A stretch of 64,000 nucleotides of DNA, from the NCBI RefSeq assembly GCF_003812745.1, contig NZ_CP033831.1, positions 2,108,001-2,172,000 of the forward strand, written 5' to 3'. The notes below the pieces were generated by a model that worked only from the letters and a program-made list of their open reading frames with translations, searched no databases and was not told the origin of the DNA. Position 1 is the stretch's first letter, and every line of letters starts with the position of its first letter. A program made the position numbers and the translations under genes. The stretch comes from Serratia sp. FDAARGOS_506. Its GTDB lineage: Bacteria; Pseudomonadota; Gammaproteobacteria; Enterobacterales; Enterobacteriaceae. Below are positions 7,096-14,822 of the stretch, in pieces.

Positions 7096-9024
7096 ATGGT
7101 CAAGGTGGACAAGCGACGGCTGTTGGCGATGGGGCTGTGCCTGACGGCGTTTTCCGGCGCGGCGCTGGCGGATTCTCTGGATGCGCAACGTCAGCGCTAC
7201 CAGCAGATCAAGCAGGCGTGGGACGGCAATCAGATGGACGTGGTGGCGCAGCTGATGCCGACGCTGCGCGATTACCCGCTTTATCCTTACCTGGAATACC
7301 GCGAGCTGACTCAGGATCTGAGCCAGGCGGGGTTCTCTGAGGTAAACGACTTTATCAAACGCAACCCGACGCTGCCGCCGGCGAAATCACTGGCGCCGCG
7401 CTTCGTCAATGAGCTGGCGCGGCGCGAAGACTGGCGCACCCTATTGGCCTTCAGCCCGCAGCCGCCCAAACCGGTGGCGGCGCGCTGCAATTATTACTAC
7501 GCCAAGTGGGCCACCGGCGATCAGCAGGCGGCCTGGAGCGGCGCCGACGAGCTGTGGCTGAACGGCAAAACGCTGCCGGGCGCTTGCGATCGGTTGTTCA
7601 GCGTCTGGCGCGGCGCTGGCAAGCAGACGCCGCTGGATATTCTGGCGCGTATGAAGCTGGCGTTGAAAGAGGGCAACAGTTCGCTGGTCAGCAACCTCTA
7701 CAGCCAACTGCCGGCCGACTACCAAACCATGGGCAACGCTCTGGTGCGCTTGCAAAACGATCCGACCACCGTGGAAGCCTTTGCCCGCAGCGTGGGGCCG
7801 ACCGACTTTACCCGTGCCGCCACCGGCATCGCCTTTGAGCGCCTGGCGCGGCAGGATGTGGAAAACGCGCGGGCGATGATCCCGACGCTCGCGCGGCTGC
7901 AGAAAATGAGCGACGACGAGCGATTGGGGCTGGAGGAGGCGGTAGCCTGGCGTCTGATGGGCAGCGATGCCACCTTTGAACAGGCGCAGTGGCGCGATCA
8001 GGTGATCCTGCGCAGCCGTTCGCCGTCGCTGCTGGAGCGCCGGGTACGCATGGCGCTGGGCAATGGCGATCGGCAGGGCGTCGCGACCTGGCTGGCCCGC
8101 CTGCCGGAGGAGTCGCGCAACAAGGACGAGTGGCGCTATTGGCGTGCCAGTCAACTGATGGACGAAGGCAAACGCGCCGAAGGCGAGGAGATATTGCGCA
8201 ACCTGATGACTGAACGCGGTTTCTATCCGATGGTGGCGGCGCAGAAGCTGAACGCCACTTATCCGGTGATGGTGGCGGTGGCGGCCAAGCCGCGCGCGTC
8301 GCTGACCGACGGGCCGGAAATTGCCCGGGTGCGCGAGCTGATGTACTGGAATATGGACAATCTGGCCCGCAGCGAGTGGGGGTCCTATGTCGCCAGCCGC
8401 AGCCGGCCTGAACAAGAGGCGCTGGCGCGTTACGCCTTTGAGCAAAAATGGGCCGATCTGAGCGTGCAGGCGACCATCGTCGGCAAGCTGTGGGATCACC
8501 TGGAAGAGCGTTTCCCTGTCGCCTGGCCACAGGAGTTCCGCCGCGCCACCGATGACAAGGGGATCACCAGCAGCTACGCGATGGCGATAGCGCGTCAGGA
8601 GAGTGCCTGGAATCCGAAGGCGCAGTCGCCGGTTGGCGCTGCCGGCCTGATGCAGGTAATGCCGCGCACCGCGCAGCATACGGTGCAGATGTTCAACATT
8701 CCCGGTTACGTCGGCCCGAGCCAGCTGTTCGATCCGCAGACCAACATCACTATCGGCACCAGTTATCTTGAGTCGGTCTATCAGCAGTTCGGCCGCAACC
8801 GCATCCTGTCGAGCGCCGCCTATAACGCCGGCCCGTCGCGGGTGAACACCTGGCTGGGCAACAGCGCAGGGCGGATCGATCCGGTGGCGTTCATCGAAAG
8901 CATTCCGTTCTCGGAAACCCGCGGCTACGTCAAGAACGTGCTGGCCTATGACGCGTTTTATCGCTATCTGACGCACCGACCGGCCAAGGTGCTGACCGAC
9001 GCCGAGTGGCAGAGACGTTATTGA
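7096..9024 (+). CDS. slt: Soluble lytic murein transglycosylase Slt70
   Basis: 642 residues, close to E. coli Slt (645). A signal peptide (RRLLAMGLCLTAFSGAALA) is followed by a large alpha-helical superhelix rich in TPR-like repeats. The C-terminal SLT domain contains the catalytic glutamate in AIARQESAWNPKAQSPVGAA (Glu502 by my count) and GLMQVMPRTA. It cleaves the MurNAc-GlcNAc bond of peptidoglycan with formation of 1,6-anhydro-MurNAc. The frame is open to 6976, but the ATG at 7096 is placed correctly for the signal peptide and follows a GAGG-rich stretch. trpR follows 54 bp downstream. Confidence 0.96.
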   Translation: MVKVDKRRLLAMGLCLTAFSGAALADSLDAQRQRYQQIKQAWDGNQMDVVAQLMPTLRDYPLYPYLEYRELTQDLSQAGFSEVNDFIKRNPTLPPAKSLAPRFVNELARREDWRTLLAFSPQPPKPVAARCNYYYAKWATGDQQAAWSGADELWLNGKTLPGACDRLFSVWRGAGKQTPLDILARMKLALKEGNSSLVSNLYSQLPADYQTMGNALVRLQNDPTTVEAFARSVGPTDFTRAATGIAFERLARQDVENARAMIPTLARLQKMSDDERLGLEEAVAWRLMGSDATFEQAQWRDQVILRSRSPSLLERRVRMALGNGDRQGVATWLARLPEESRNKDEWRYWRASQLMDEGKRAEGEEILRNLMTERGFYPMVAAQKLNATYPVMVAVAAKPRASLTDGPEIARVRELMYWNMDNLARSEWGSYVASRSRPEQEALARYAFEQKWADLSVQATIVGKLWDHLEERFPVAWPQEFRRATDDKGITSSYAMAIARQESAWNPKAQSPVGAAGLMQVMPRTAQHTVQMFNIPGYVGPSQLFDPQTNITIGTSYLESVYQQFGRNRILSSAAYNAGPSRVNTWLGNSAGRIDPVAFIESIPFSETRGYVKNVLAYDAFYRYLTHRPAKVLTDAEWQRRY

Positions 9025-9050
9025 TTTTGACGGCCCTATGGTATGCTGCT

Positions 9051-9068
9051 GTACTAGTTAAATAGTAT
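9051..9068 (+). promoter_or_regulatory. TrpR operator in the trpR promoter
   Basis: The 18 bases GTACTAGTTAAATAGTAT match the symmetrical Trp repressor consensus (GNACTAGTTAACTAGTNC) at nearly every position. They lie 10 bp upstream of the trpR start and downstream of a TTGACG -35-like hexamer at 9027-9032. In E. coli trpR is autoregulated through an operator in the same position. Confidence 0.85.
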
Positions 9069-9078
9069 GGTGGCTGCC

Positions 9079-9408
9079 ATGACGCAATTATCGTTAAACG
9101 ACCCCGCTCTTTCAGAACAAGGCAATGAGGATTGGCTGCGCTTCGTCGCGCTGCTGCAGAATTCGTTTGCGCAAGAACTGCATCAACCGCTGCTGCAGTT
9201 GATGCTGACGCCGGATGAGCGCACTGCGCTGGGCACCCGGGTGCGGATCATTCAGGAACTGATGCGTGGCGAGATGAGCCAGCGTGAGCTGAAAAATGAA
9301 CTGGGCGCGGGGATTGCCACCATCACCCGCGGTTCGAACAGCCTGAAAGCGGCTTCACCCGCGCTGAAACAGTGGCTTGAGCAGCAGTTGCTGCACGACG
9401 CGCCCTAA
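9079..9408 (+). CDS. trpR: Trp operon repressor TrpR
   Basis: 109 residues, against 108 in E. coli. The helix-turn-helix region [20 protein letters not shown] and the preceding [21 protein letters not shown] are nearly invariant in enterics. TrpR is a homodimer that binds L-tryptophan and represses trp, aroH, mtr and its own gene. The frame is open from a GTG- or ATG-type codon at 9067, but that codon lies on the operator and lacks a ribosome-binding site. The ATG at 9079, with GGTGGC upstream, gives the family length. Confidence 0.97.
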   Translation: MTQLSLNDPALSEQGNEDWLRFVALLQNSFAQELHQPLLQLMLTPDERTALGTRVRIIQELMRGEMSQRELKNELGAGIATITRGSNSLKAASPALKQWLEQQLLHDAP

Positions 9409-9419
9409 CAGGCTCGGGG

Positions 9420-9938
9420 TTATTGCTGATAGATGGCGTTGTGGAACGGCACCAGCGCCAGCAGCAGCGCCTGATGATAAACGCTGGTGCGGCTCAACCG
9501 GCCGTCGGTGAAGACGCCGATGGCGCCGCCCTGGCGTTTCACTTCGGCATTGCCGGTGATCGCCGCCATTTCGCAGCCTAATTCGCGGCCGTCACGAATA
9601 CCTTGTAAGATGACTTCCGGCAGCATCAGGCTCGCTGAGCGGGATTCGCCACGGATGTACGGGTTCTCGATGGTCATCCAGGCAAAGGTCATATTCTCCT
9701 CAATCCCGGCTTCCACGCCGACCCAAAAATCGGCCTCGGGCCTGACCTGGCGTGCTTCCATGACGCGTTGACGCGAGCCGGTGCGGGTTTCGTGATTGCC
9801 TATCGGCTGCAGCGAGACGCCGCTGGCGACGTCGACGGGTTCAATGCGATATTGGCCCGCGCCAAAGACGTCATCGAAGGCCAGTTGAATAGCCTTGATC
9901 TTTGCCGGGTTGGTAGTTGCAGCGACAACATGGTACAT
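9420..9938 (-). CDS. yjjX: Inosine/xanthosine triphosphatase YjjX
   Basis: 172 residues, against 170 in E. coli. The N-terminus ([20 protein letters not shown]) carries the family signature in which TTNPAK binds the nucleotide. WVGVEAGIE and [20 protein letters not shown] are further conserved blocks. The enzyme hydrolyses non-canonical ITP and XTP to diphosphates, cleaning the nucleotide pool. The frame extends to 10037, but the family N-terminus begins at the ATG at 9938. It is convergent with trpR (11 bp between stops) and divergent from gpmB. Confidence 0.94.
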   Translation of the reverse strand: MYHVVAATTNPAKIKAIQLAFDDVFGAGQYRIEPVDVASGVSLQPIGNHETRTGSRQRVMEARQVRPEADFWVGVEAGIEENMTFAWMTIENPYIRGESRSASLMLPEVILQGIRDGRELGCEMAAITGNAEVKRQGGAIGVFTDGRLSRTSVYHQALLLALVPFHNAIYQQ

Positions 9939-10039
9939 AACGGGTTTGATATCCTTCTGGCCGATACGCCGGGCAGCGGCCAAGGTGCCGCCGGGCCGGG
10001 GATAAACGCAAATTTCACGCAGTATAACGGAAAACAAAA

Positions 10040-10687
10040 ATGTTACAGGTATACCTCGTTCGCCATGGCGAAACGGAATGGAACGCGGCTCGCCGCATCC
10101 AGGGTCAGTCCGACAGCCCGTTAACCGCCATGGGTGAACACCAGGCCCGTCTGGTCGCCAGACGCGTCGGAAAAGAAGGCATTACGCACATCATTACCAG
10201 CGATCTGGGGCGCACGCGCCGCACCGCGCAGATCATCGCCGAAGCCTGTGGCTGCGAAGTGATTTGCGATCCGCGTTTGCGTGAGCTGCACATGGGGGTT
10301 CTGGAAGAACGCCTGATCGACAGTTTGACGCCGCAGGAAGAGCAGTGGCGCAAACAGATGGTCGATGGTACTCCTGACGGCCGTATCCCTCAAGGCGAAT
10401 CCATGGAGGAGCTGGGCGAGCGCATGCGCGCCGCGCTGGAGAGCTGCCTGATGCTGCCGGAAGGCAGCAAGCCGCTGCTCGTCAGTCATGGCATTGCGTT
10501 AGGGTGTTTGATCAGTACGGTGCTCGGGCTGCCGGCTTATGCGGAACGCCGCTTGCGCTTGCGCAACTGTTCACTGTCGCGCGTCGATCACCAGCAGAGC
10601 CCGTGGCTGGCTTCCGGCTGGATCGTGGAAACCGCGGGCGATGTCACGCACCTGGACATGCCCGCGTTGGACGAACTGCAGCGTTAA
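10040..10687 (+). CDS. gpmB: Phosphoglycerate mutase-like phosphatase GpmB
   Basis: 215 residues of the histidine phosphatase superfamily. The catalytic motif VRHGETEWN is at residues 6-14, with [15 protein letters not shown] after it and the second histidine in [10 protein letters not shown]. The order yjjX-gpmB-rob is that of E. coli. E. coli GpmB is annotated as a probable phosphoglycerate mutase, but the family acts mainly as phosphatases, so glycolytic activity is doubtful. Its stop overlaps the convergent rob stop by four bases. Confidence 0.93.
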   Translation: MLQVYLVRHGETEWNAARRIQGQSDSPLTAMGEHQARLVARRVGKEGITHIITSDLGRTRRTAQIIAEACGCEVICDPRLRELHMGVLEERLIDSLTPQEEQWRKQMVDGTPDGRIPQGESMEELGERMRAALESCLMLPEGSKPLLVSHGIALGCLISTVLGLPAYAERRLRLRNCSLSRVDHQQSPWLASGWIVETAGDVTHLDMPALDELQR

Positions 10688-11553
10688 CGTCGAATCGGGA
10701 TCAGGTAATCGCACTTGATCTCGACAGGCGCCTGATGCGGACGGCGCTCGCCTTTCGGGTAGAAGCGCTCGATATCGTGCCCCTTGCGGCGCGTCAACTG
10801 GAGCGCCGGCAGGCAGGTGCCGTACACGGTCAGGATGAAGTCTTGCAGCCCCTCGGTGGGCCCTTCATAGCTGAACATCGCAAATTCACCGCCCGGCAGC
10901 ACCAGCGGCTGGCCTTCTTGTACTTTGTCAGGCACCTGATCCGGCTCCAGCGCCGTGGTGTACAGCACTTCCTGTTCGTCGTCCTTCTCCTGGCTCGGGC
11001 GCGAGTGGTGCAGCCCGTACAGCACCGGCGGCAGGGTATCGACGTCACCGAGGAACTGGCGCCAGAACTGCGAGCGCAGTTCGGTGCGCACGGTGGTGAT
11101 CTGTTCCAGCGTACAGGAATAACTTTGGGTCAGGCCGACCAGATGCTTATCCGGCAACGAGACGAACTCCGGCTGCGGCAGGGTGAAGGCCCCCAGGCGG
11201 ATCGGCGGACAGATGCCGAACGCGTTCCAGTCTTCGGCGCGGCGGTACAGCGCCGGCGTTTGCGCAAACTGTTTTTTGAAGGCGCGGGTGAAGGTCTGCT
11301 GCGAGTCGAAACGATATTGCAGGGCGATATCCAAAATCGGCCGGCTGGTCAGGCGCAGCGCGACGGCGGCTTTGGACAGCCTCCTTGCCCGGATGTAAGC
11401 ACCGATGGCGTTACCGGTAATATCTTTGAACATCCGTTGCAGATGCCATTTGGAGTAGCCGGCCTTGGCCGCCACGTTATCCAGCGACAAGGGTTGGTCC
11501 AAATGGCTTTCCAGCCAGCTAAGCAGATCACGAATGATACCGGCTTGATCCAT
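10684..11553 (-). CDS. rob: Right origin-binding protein Rob (AraC/XylS family activator)
   Basis: 289 residues, identical in length to E. coli Rob. Two helix-turn-helix motifs form the N-terminal AraC domain (NVAAKAGYSKWHLQRMFKDI and DIALQYRFDSQQTFTRAFKK). The rest is a GyrI-like effector domain ending in PVEIKCDYLIPI. Rob activates the mar/sox/rob regulon (acrAB, micF and others) in response to bile salts, fatty acids and dipyridyl, and binds the right side of oriC in E. coli. It ends in a 4-bp tail-to-tail overlap with gpmB and is preceded by a 342-bp gap shared with creA. Confidence 0.96.
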   Translation of the reverse strand: MDQAGIIRDLLSWLESHLDQPLSLDNVAAKAGYSKWHLQRMFKDITGNAIGAYIRARRLSKAAVALRLTSRPILDIALQYRFDSQQTFTRAFKKQFAQTPALYRRAEDWNAFGICPPIRLGAFTLPQPEFVSLPDKHLVGLTQSYSCTLEQITTVRTELRSQFWRQFLGDVDTLPPVLYGLHHSRPSQEKDDEQEVLYTTALEPDQVPDKVQEGQPLVLPGGEFAMFSYEGPTEGLQDFILTVYGTCLPALQLTRRKGHDIERFYPKGERRPHQAPVEIKCDYLIPIRR

Positions 11554-11895
11554 AGATCTTCCTCGTAAAGCTTGGGGGTAGGAACCCGAACTGTTGATTC
11601 GTCACGCTGGTGCTGCGCTATCAGACCGATCCATGAGCCATTATGCGTTGCACTCTTTGCCTCTGCTGCGCATGCCGCGCCAGAGTTGGATTGGGGTACA
11701 CCTTAGTGGGCGCAAAGAAATAACGACGCCGCATCATAGCAATTTTTTTACTCCGCGACTCTCAAAGATTTTTGTCACGCTCTGTGCTAAAACGGACGGT
11801 GCGGACCCGTAACAAACCGATTCCGTGAGCTTAGACTTAAACAATGGCGATCGCCGAAGCTATTTTTACGGCAAGGTTATATCGGAGTTAAGTAA
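11554..11895. other. Divergent control region between rob and creA
   Basis: 342 bp with no gene I can support. It must contain the promoters of rob (minus) and creA (plus). The short frame at 11594-11812 has atypical composition and no ribosome-binding site. The creA start is preceded by CGGAGTTAAGTAA. I recognise no specific operator here. Confidence 0.5.
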
Positions 11896-12375
11896 ATGAA
11901 AAAAGGCTGGATATTTTTATTCGGTTTGGTTTGCGCAACCGTTGGCAGCGCACAGGCGGAGCAGGTGGGCTCCGTTGATACGGTGTTTAAATTGTTGGGA
12001 CCGGACCACAAAATCGTGGTGGAAGCGTTCGACGATCCGGATGTTAAAAATGTAACTTGTTATATCAGCCGTGCCAAAACCGGCGGCATCAAAGGCGGCC
12101 TGGGGTTGGCGGAAGACACCGCCGACGCGGCCATTTCCTGCCAGCAGGTGGGGCCTATCGAGCTGAGCGACAAGATCAAAAACGGCAAGGCGGAAGGCGA
12201 TGTGGTGTTCCAGAAACGCACCTCGCTGGTATTCAAGAAGCTGCAGGTGGTGCGCTTCTACGACGCCAAGCGCAATTCGCTGATTTACCTGAGCTACTCC
12301 GACAAGGTGATCGACGGTTCGCCGAAGAACGCGCTGAGCGCGGTGCCGATCATGCCGTGGGCCGAGGCGAAATAA
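11896..12375 (+). CDS. creA: CreA family exported protein
   Basis: 159 residues with a clear signal peptide ([21 protein letters not shown], cleavage before EQVGS). The mature part contains the CreA signature ([40 protein letters not shown]). The function is unknown; the family is periplasmic and in E. coli heads creABCD. Here creBCD do not follow: arcA comes directly after on the other strand. A shared bidirectional terminator separates creA from arcA. Confidence 0.93.
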   Translation: MKKGWIFLFGLVCATVGSAQAEQVGSVDTVFKLLGPDHKIVVEAFDDPDVKNVTCYISRAKTGGIKGGLGLAEDTADAAISCQQVGPIELSDKIKNGKAEGDVVFQKRTSLVFKKLQVVRFYDAKRNSLIYLSYSDKVIDGSPKNALSAVPIMPWAEAK

Positions 12376-12409
12376 AAAAAACGGGGTTCAGCATGCTGAA
12401 CCCCGTTTT
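12374..12409. terminator. Bidirectional terminator between creA and arcA
   Basis: A 26-bp perfect palindrome (12381-12406, arms beginning ACGGGGTTCAGCA) is flanked by A residues on the left and T residues on the right, so it can terminate both creA (plus) and arcA (minus). Confidence 0.92.
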
Positions 12410-12427
12410 CATGACGGCAGGCCGGAA

Positions 12428-13144
12428 TTACTCTTCCAGATCGCCGCAGAAACGGTAGCCTTCGCCGTGAATGGTGGCGATGATTTCCGGCGTGTCCGGC
12501 GTCGATTCGAAGTGTTTGCGAATGCGACGGATGGTGACGTCCACGGTACGGTCATGCGGCTTCAGCTCGCGGCCGGTCATTTTCTTCAGCAGCTCGCCGC
12601 GGGACTGGATCTTGCCCGGGTTTTCGCAGAAGTGCAGCATGGCGCGGAATTCGCTGCGCGGCAGCTTGTACTGTTCGCCGGCCGGGCTGATCAGCGAGCG
12701 GCTATTGATGTCCAGCTCCCAACCGTTGAATTTGTAGCTTTCGACCAGGCGACGCTCTTCGCCGAGGCTGCCCAGATTCATGGTGCGCGACAGCAGGTTG
12801 CGCGCACGGATGGTCAGCTCACGCGGATTGAACGGCTTGGTGATGTAATCGTCGGCACCGATTTCCAGGCCGAGGATTTTGTCCACTTCGTTATCGCGGC
12901 CGGTCAGGAACATCAAGGCGACGCTGGCTTGTTCGCGCAGTTCGCGCGCCAACAGCAGGCCATTTTTGCCTGGCAGGTTGATGTCCATAATGACCAGATT
13001 GATATCATTTTCAGACAGGATATTGTGCATCTCTGCACCATCATTGGCTTCATGAACAATGTAGCCTTCCGCCTCGAAAATGCTCTTCAGGGTGTTACGA
13101 GTGACTAACTCGTCTTCGACAATCAGAATGTGCGGGGTCTGCAT
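12428..13144 (-). CDS. arcA: Aerobic respiration control response regulator ArcA
   Basis: 238 residues, OmpR/PhoB family. The receiver domain has its acidic pocket in VEDE and the phosphorylated Asp54 in [12 protein letters not shown], with Thr and Lys in LTGRD and YITKPF. The C-terminal winged helix ends [20 protein letters not shown]. The match to E. coli ArcA is near complete. With the sensor ArcB it represses aerobic metabolism under micro-oxic conditions. The leader is long: an FNR-type site lies almost 300 bp upstream of the start. Confidence 0.98.
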   Translation of the reverse strand: MQTPHILIVEDELVTRNTLKSIFEAEGYIVHEANDGAEMHNILSENDINLVIMDINLPGKNGLLLARELREQASVALMFLTGRDNEVDKILGLEIGADDYITKPFNPRELTIRARNLLSRTMNLGSLGEERRLVESYKFNGWELDINSRSLISPAGEQYKLPRSEFRAMLHFCENPGKIQSRGELLKKMTGRELKPHDRTVDVTIRRIRKHFESTPDTPEIIATIHGEGYRFCGDLEE

Positions 13145-13428
13145 ATTTGCTACCTAAAATTGCCAACAAAATAGAAAATCGGAAGTACAGAAGTCTTTGT
13201 TTTCTTAGAGGAGGGCAGAGATAGCGCCACGTTCCCTCTCAGCAAATGACTAAAGTACGTAAACTCGTTCTTGATGCACTTTCCATCTCATGTCAACAAG
13301 ATCGCTAGCCTGGTGGGGATGCTGTTCCCTACAACCCCTTGGGGTGCCAAATCGGCGCATATCCTAACCCCATTAACAGCAATATAACAGCGCGTGCCGA
13401 ATTCATCACCCAACAAAACTACGCTTTG
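13145..13428 (-). promoter_or_regulatory. Long 5' leader / promoter region of arcA
   Basis: 284 bp separate the arcA start from the FNR-like box at 13429-13442. Read in the arcA direction, the segment near 13310-13360 contains GGGG and CCCC blocks that could pair (for example GGGGTTGTAGGGAACAG, then CATCCCC). The opposite strand carries the yjjY-like frame at 13246-13308. I infer a structured leader; the transcription start is not determined. Confidence 0.45.
13246..13308 (+). CDS. YjjY-like small open reading frame
   Basis: An ATG at 13246 opens a 20-codon frame beginning MTKVRKLVLDALSIS, antisense to the arcA leader. The first 14 residues resemble my recollection of the E. coli YjjY N-terminus (MTKVRNCVLDALSI), which lies at the same place. 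The frame then stops (TAG at 13306), while E. coli YjjY has about 46 residues. Either this is a short or truncated yjjY, or the base conservation belongs to the arcA leader on the other strand. No good Shine-Dalgarno sequence is visible. Confidence 0.35.
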   Translation: MTKVRKLVLDALSISCQQDR

Positions 13429-13442
13429 TTGACATATATCAA
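13429..13442 (-). promoter_or_regulatory. FNR-type binding site upstream of arcA
   Basis: TTGAC-ATAT-ATCAA differs at one base from the FNR consensus TTGAT-N4-ATCAA (CRP sites are related but use GTGA). In E. coli FNR activates arcA anaerobically from an upstream promoter, so the position fits. The site could also serve the divergent lasT side. Confidence 0.6.
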
Positions 13443-13774
13443 ATTCAATTGTAGCACGTTAACAGATTTGTGAAAAACACTTACAGAAATGCCAGTTTAA
13501 GTCACAGAACCTCAAATTCTGTGAACGATTCAGCATTATCCGGCCCGATGGGATACAATTATTCGCTTATTGATCATCGCCTTGTTTTAACTCATTGATA
13601 AATAAATGCAGTAAAACATAAGCACGAATAATGACTATTACGACGGGTTTATTAGCTCAACGAGCCGTTTAATCTTGTTTGTTGCTATTAACACGTTTAT
13701 TGTTACGCAATTGTAAATATAAGCGGGCGCTGCGACATCGTCAAAAGCACAGGCCCGCCTTCGGTGGAAGAGTG

Positions 13775-14461
13775 ATGCAGCTTCATATTGTTTTAGTGGC
13801 TCCGGCGCGGCCGGAAAACGTCGGCGCGGCAGCGCGTGCGATGAAAACCATGGGTTTCGCTTCGTTGCGCATCGTCGACAGCGAGGCGCACTTGCAGCCG
13901 GCGGCGCGTTGGGTGGCGCACGGGGCCGGCGAGATCCTCGACGGCGTGCAAACGTTCGCCACGCTGGAACAGGCGCTGGCGGATGTGGATTTCACCGTCG
14001 CCACCACCGCCCGCAGCCGCGCGCGTTTTCATTACTACTGCACGCCGCCTGAGCTGTTGGCCCAACTGAGCGAGCGCCGGCAGTGGGTCGGCCAGGCCGC
14101 GCTGGTATTCGGCCGCGAAGATTCCGGCCTGACCAATGAAGAGCTGGCGCTGGCGGATTTGCTGACCGGCGTGCCGATGCAGGCGGACTATCCGTCGCTT
14201 AATCTGGGGCAGGCGGTGATGGTGTACTGCTATCAGCTGGCGAGCCTGATGGGCGTCAGCACGCCGCAGGATACGGCGGCGTCGGAAGGGCAGCTCAAGG
14301 CGTTGCGCCAGCGTGCCGATGCCTTGTTGAACGCATTGGATGTCGGCGATGACCAAAAATTGCGCGACTGGCTGCACCAGCGGCTCGGCGTGCTGCAACA
14401 GCGAGATACGGCAATGCTGCATACGCTGCTGCACGACATCGAAAAAAAACTCGCCAAGTGA
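13775..14461 (+). CDS. lasT: TrmJ/LasT family RNA 2'-O-methyltransferase (SPOUT)
   Basis: 228 residues, equal to E. coli LasT (YjtD). SpoU-type SPOUT motifs are present: the N-terminal VLVAPARPENVGAAARAMKT, the central ALVFGREDSGLTNEEL and the knot motif YPSLNLGQAVMVYCYQL that binds S-adenosylmethionine. The related TrmJ methylates the tRNA wobble-region base 32; the target of LasT is not firmly known to me. The frame is open to 13679, but the ATG at 13775 follows GGAAG and begins the family N-terminus. It lies directly upstream of thrL, as in E. coli. Confidence 0.9.
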   Translation: MQLHIVLVAPARPENVGAAARAMKTMGFASLRIVDSEAHLQPAARWVAHGAGEILDGVQTFATLEQALADVDFTVATTARSRARFHYYCTPPELLAQLSERRQWVGQAALVFGREDSGLTNEELALADLLTGVPMQADYPSLNLGQAVMVYCYQLASLMGVSTPQDTAASEGQLKALRQRADALLNALDVGDDQKLRDWLHQRLGVLQQRDTAMLHTLLHDIEKKLAK

Positions 14462-14605
14462 TAGCGGCTTCATCAGGCGGTTACCTAGTGTGATCCACTA
14501 TTAAACCGGCTTTAGGTTGTTTTTTTGTTCTGTCATTTTGCTTTTCACCTCCGGTATCGCGCAATGTCGCCGCTGAGCGGAAAATAAGCAAAAAAAAGAA
14601 ATAGT

Positions 14606-14634
14606 TTGACTTGGGATAGCGATTGCTTTAACCA
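14606..14634 (+). promoter_or_regulatory. thr operon promoter
   Basis: TTGACT (14606-14611) is a good -35. With 17-bp spacing the -10 is TAACCA (14629-14634), which is weak. E. coli thrL has the same arrangement of TTGACT and TTTAACCAAT upstream of its leader, supporting the call by synteny and sequence. Confidence 0.7.
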
Positions 14635-14655
14635 ATAGAGGGGACAGAGTATTTC

Positions 14656-14742
14656 ATGAGACAGACAGACAACATGCGCAACATCAGCCTGAAAACCACA
14701 ATTATTACCACCACCGATACCACAGGTAACGGGGCGGGCTGA
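14656..14742 (+). CDS. thrL: thr operon leader peptide
   Basis: A 28-codon frame (or 22 from the second ATG at 14674) rich in regulatory codons: [11 protein letters not shown] has seven Thr and two Ile in eleven residues, ending GNGAG as in E. coli ThrL. Ribosome stalling at these codons controls the attenuator at 14767. The ATG at 14656 has GAGGGG upstream; the second ATG (MRNIS) aligns better with the E. coli peptide but has a poorer site. The start is therefore uncertain. Confidence 0.85.
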   Translation: MRQTDNMRNISLKTTIITTTDTTGNGAG

Positions 14743-14766
14743 CGCGCACAGGAAACACAGAAAAAA

Positions 14767-14797
14767 GCCCGCACCTAATCAGTGCGGGCTTTTTTTT
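14767..14797 (+). terminator. thr attenuator
   Basis: An 8-bp GC-rich stem (GCCCGCAC / GTGCGGGC) with a 7-base loop is followed by eight T residues. It starts 24 bp after the thrL stop and ends 25 bp before thrA. The sequence is nearly that of the E. coli thr attenuator. Confidence 0.95.
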
Positions 14798-14822
14798 CGG
14801 CTTAAATTCGGAGAGATCACAC

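Noticed and set aside
11594-11812. 72-codon frame between rob and creA
   Set aside because: No ribosome-binding site, unusual composition and no known relative; the region must contain two promoters.
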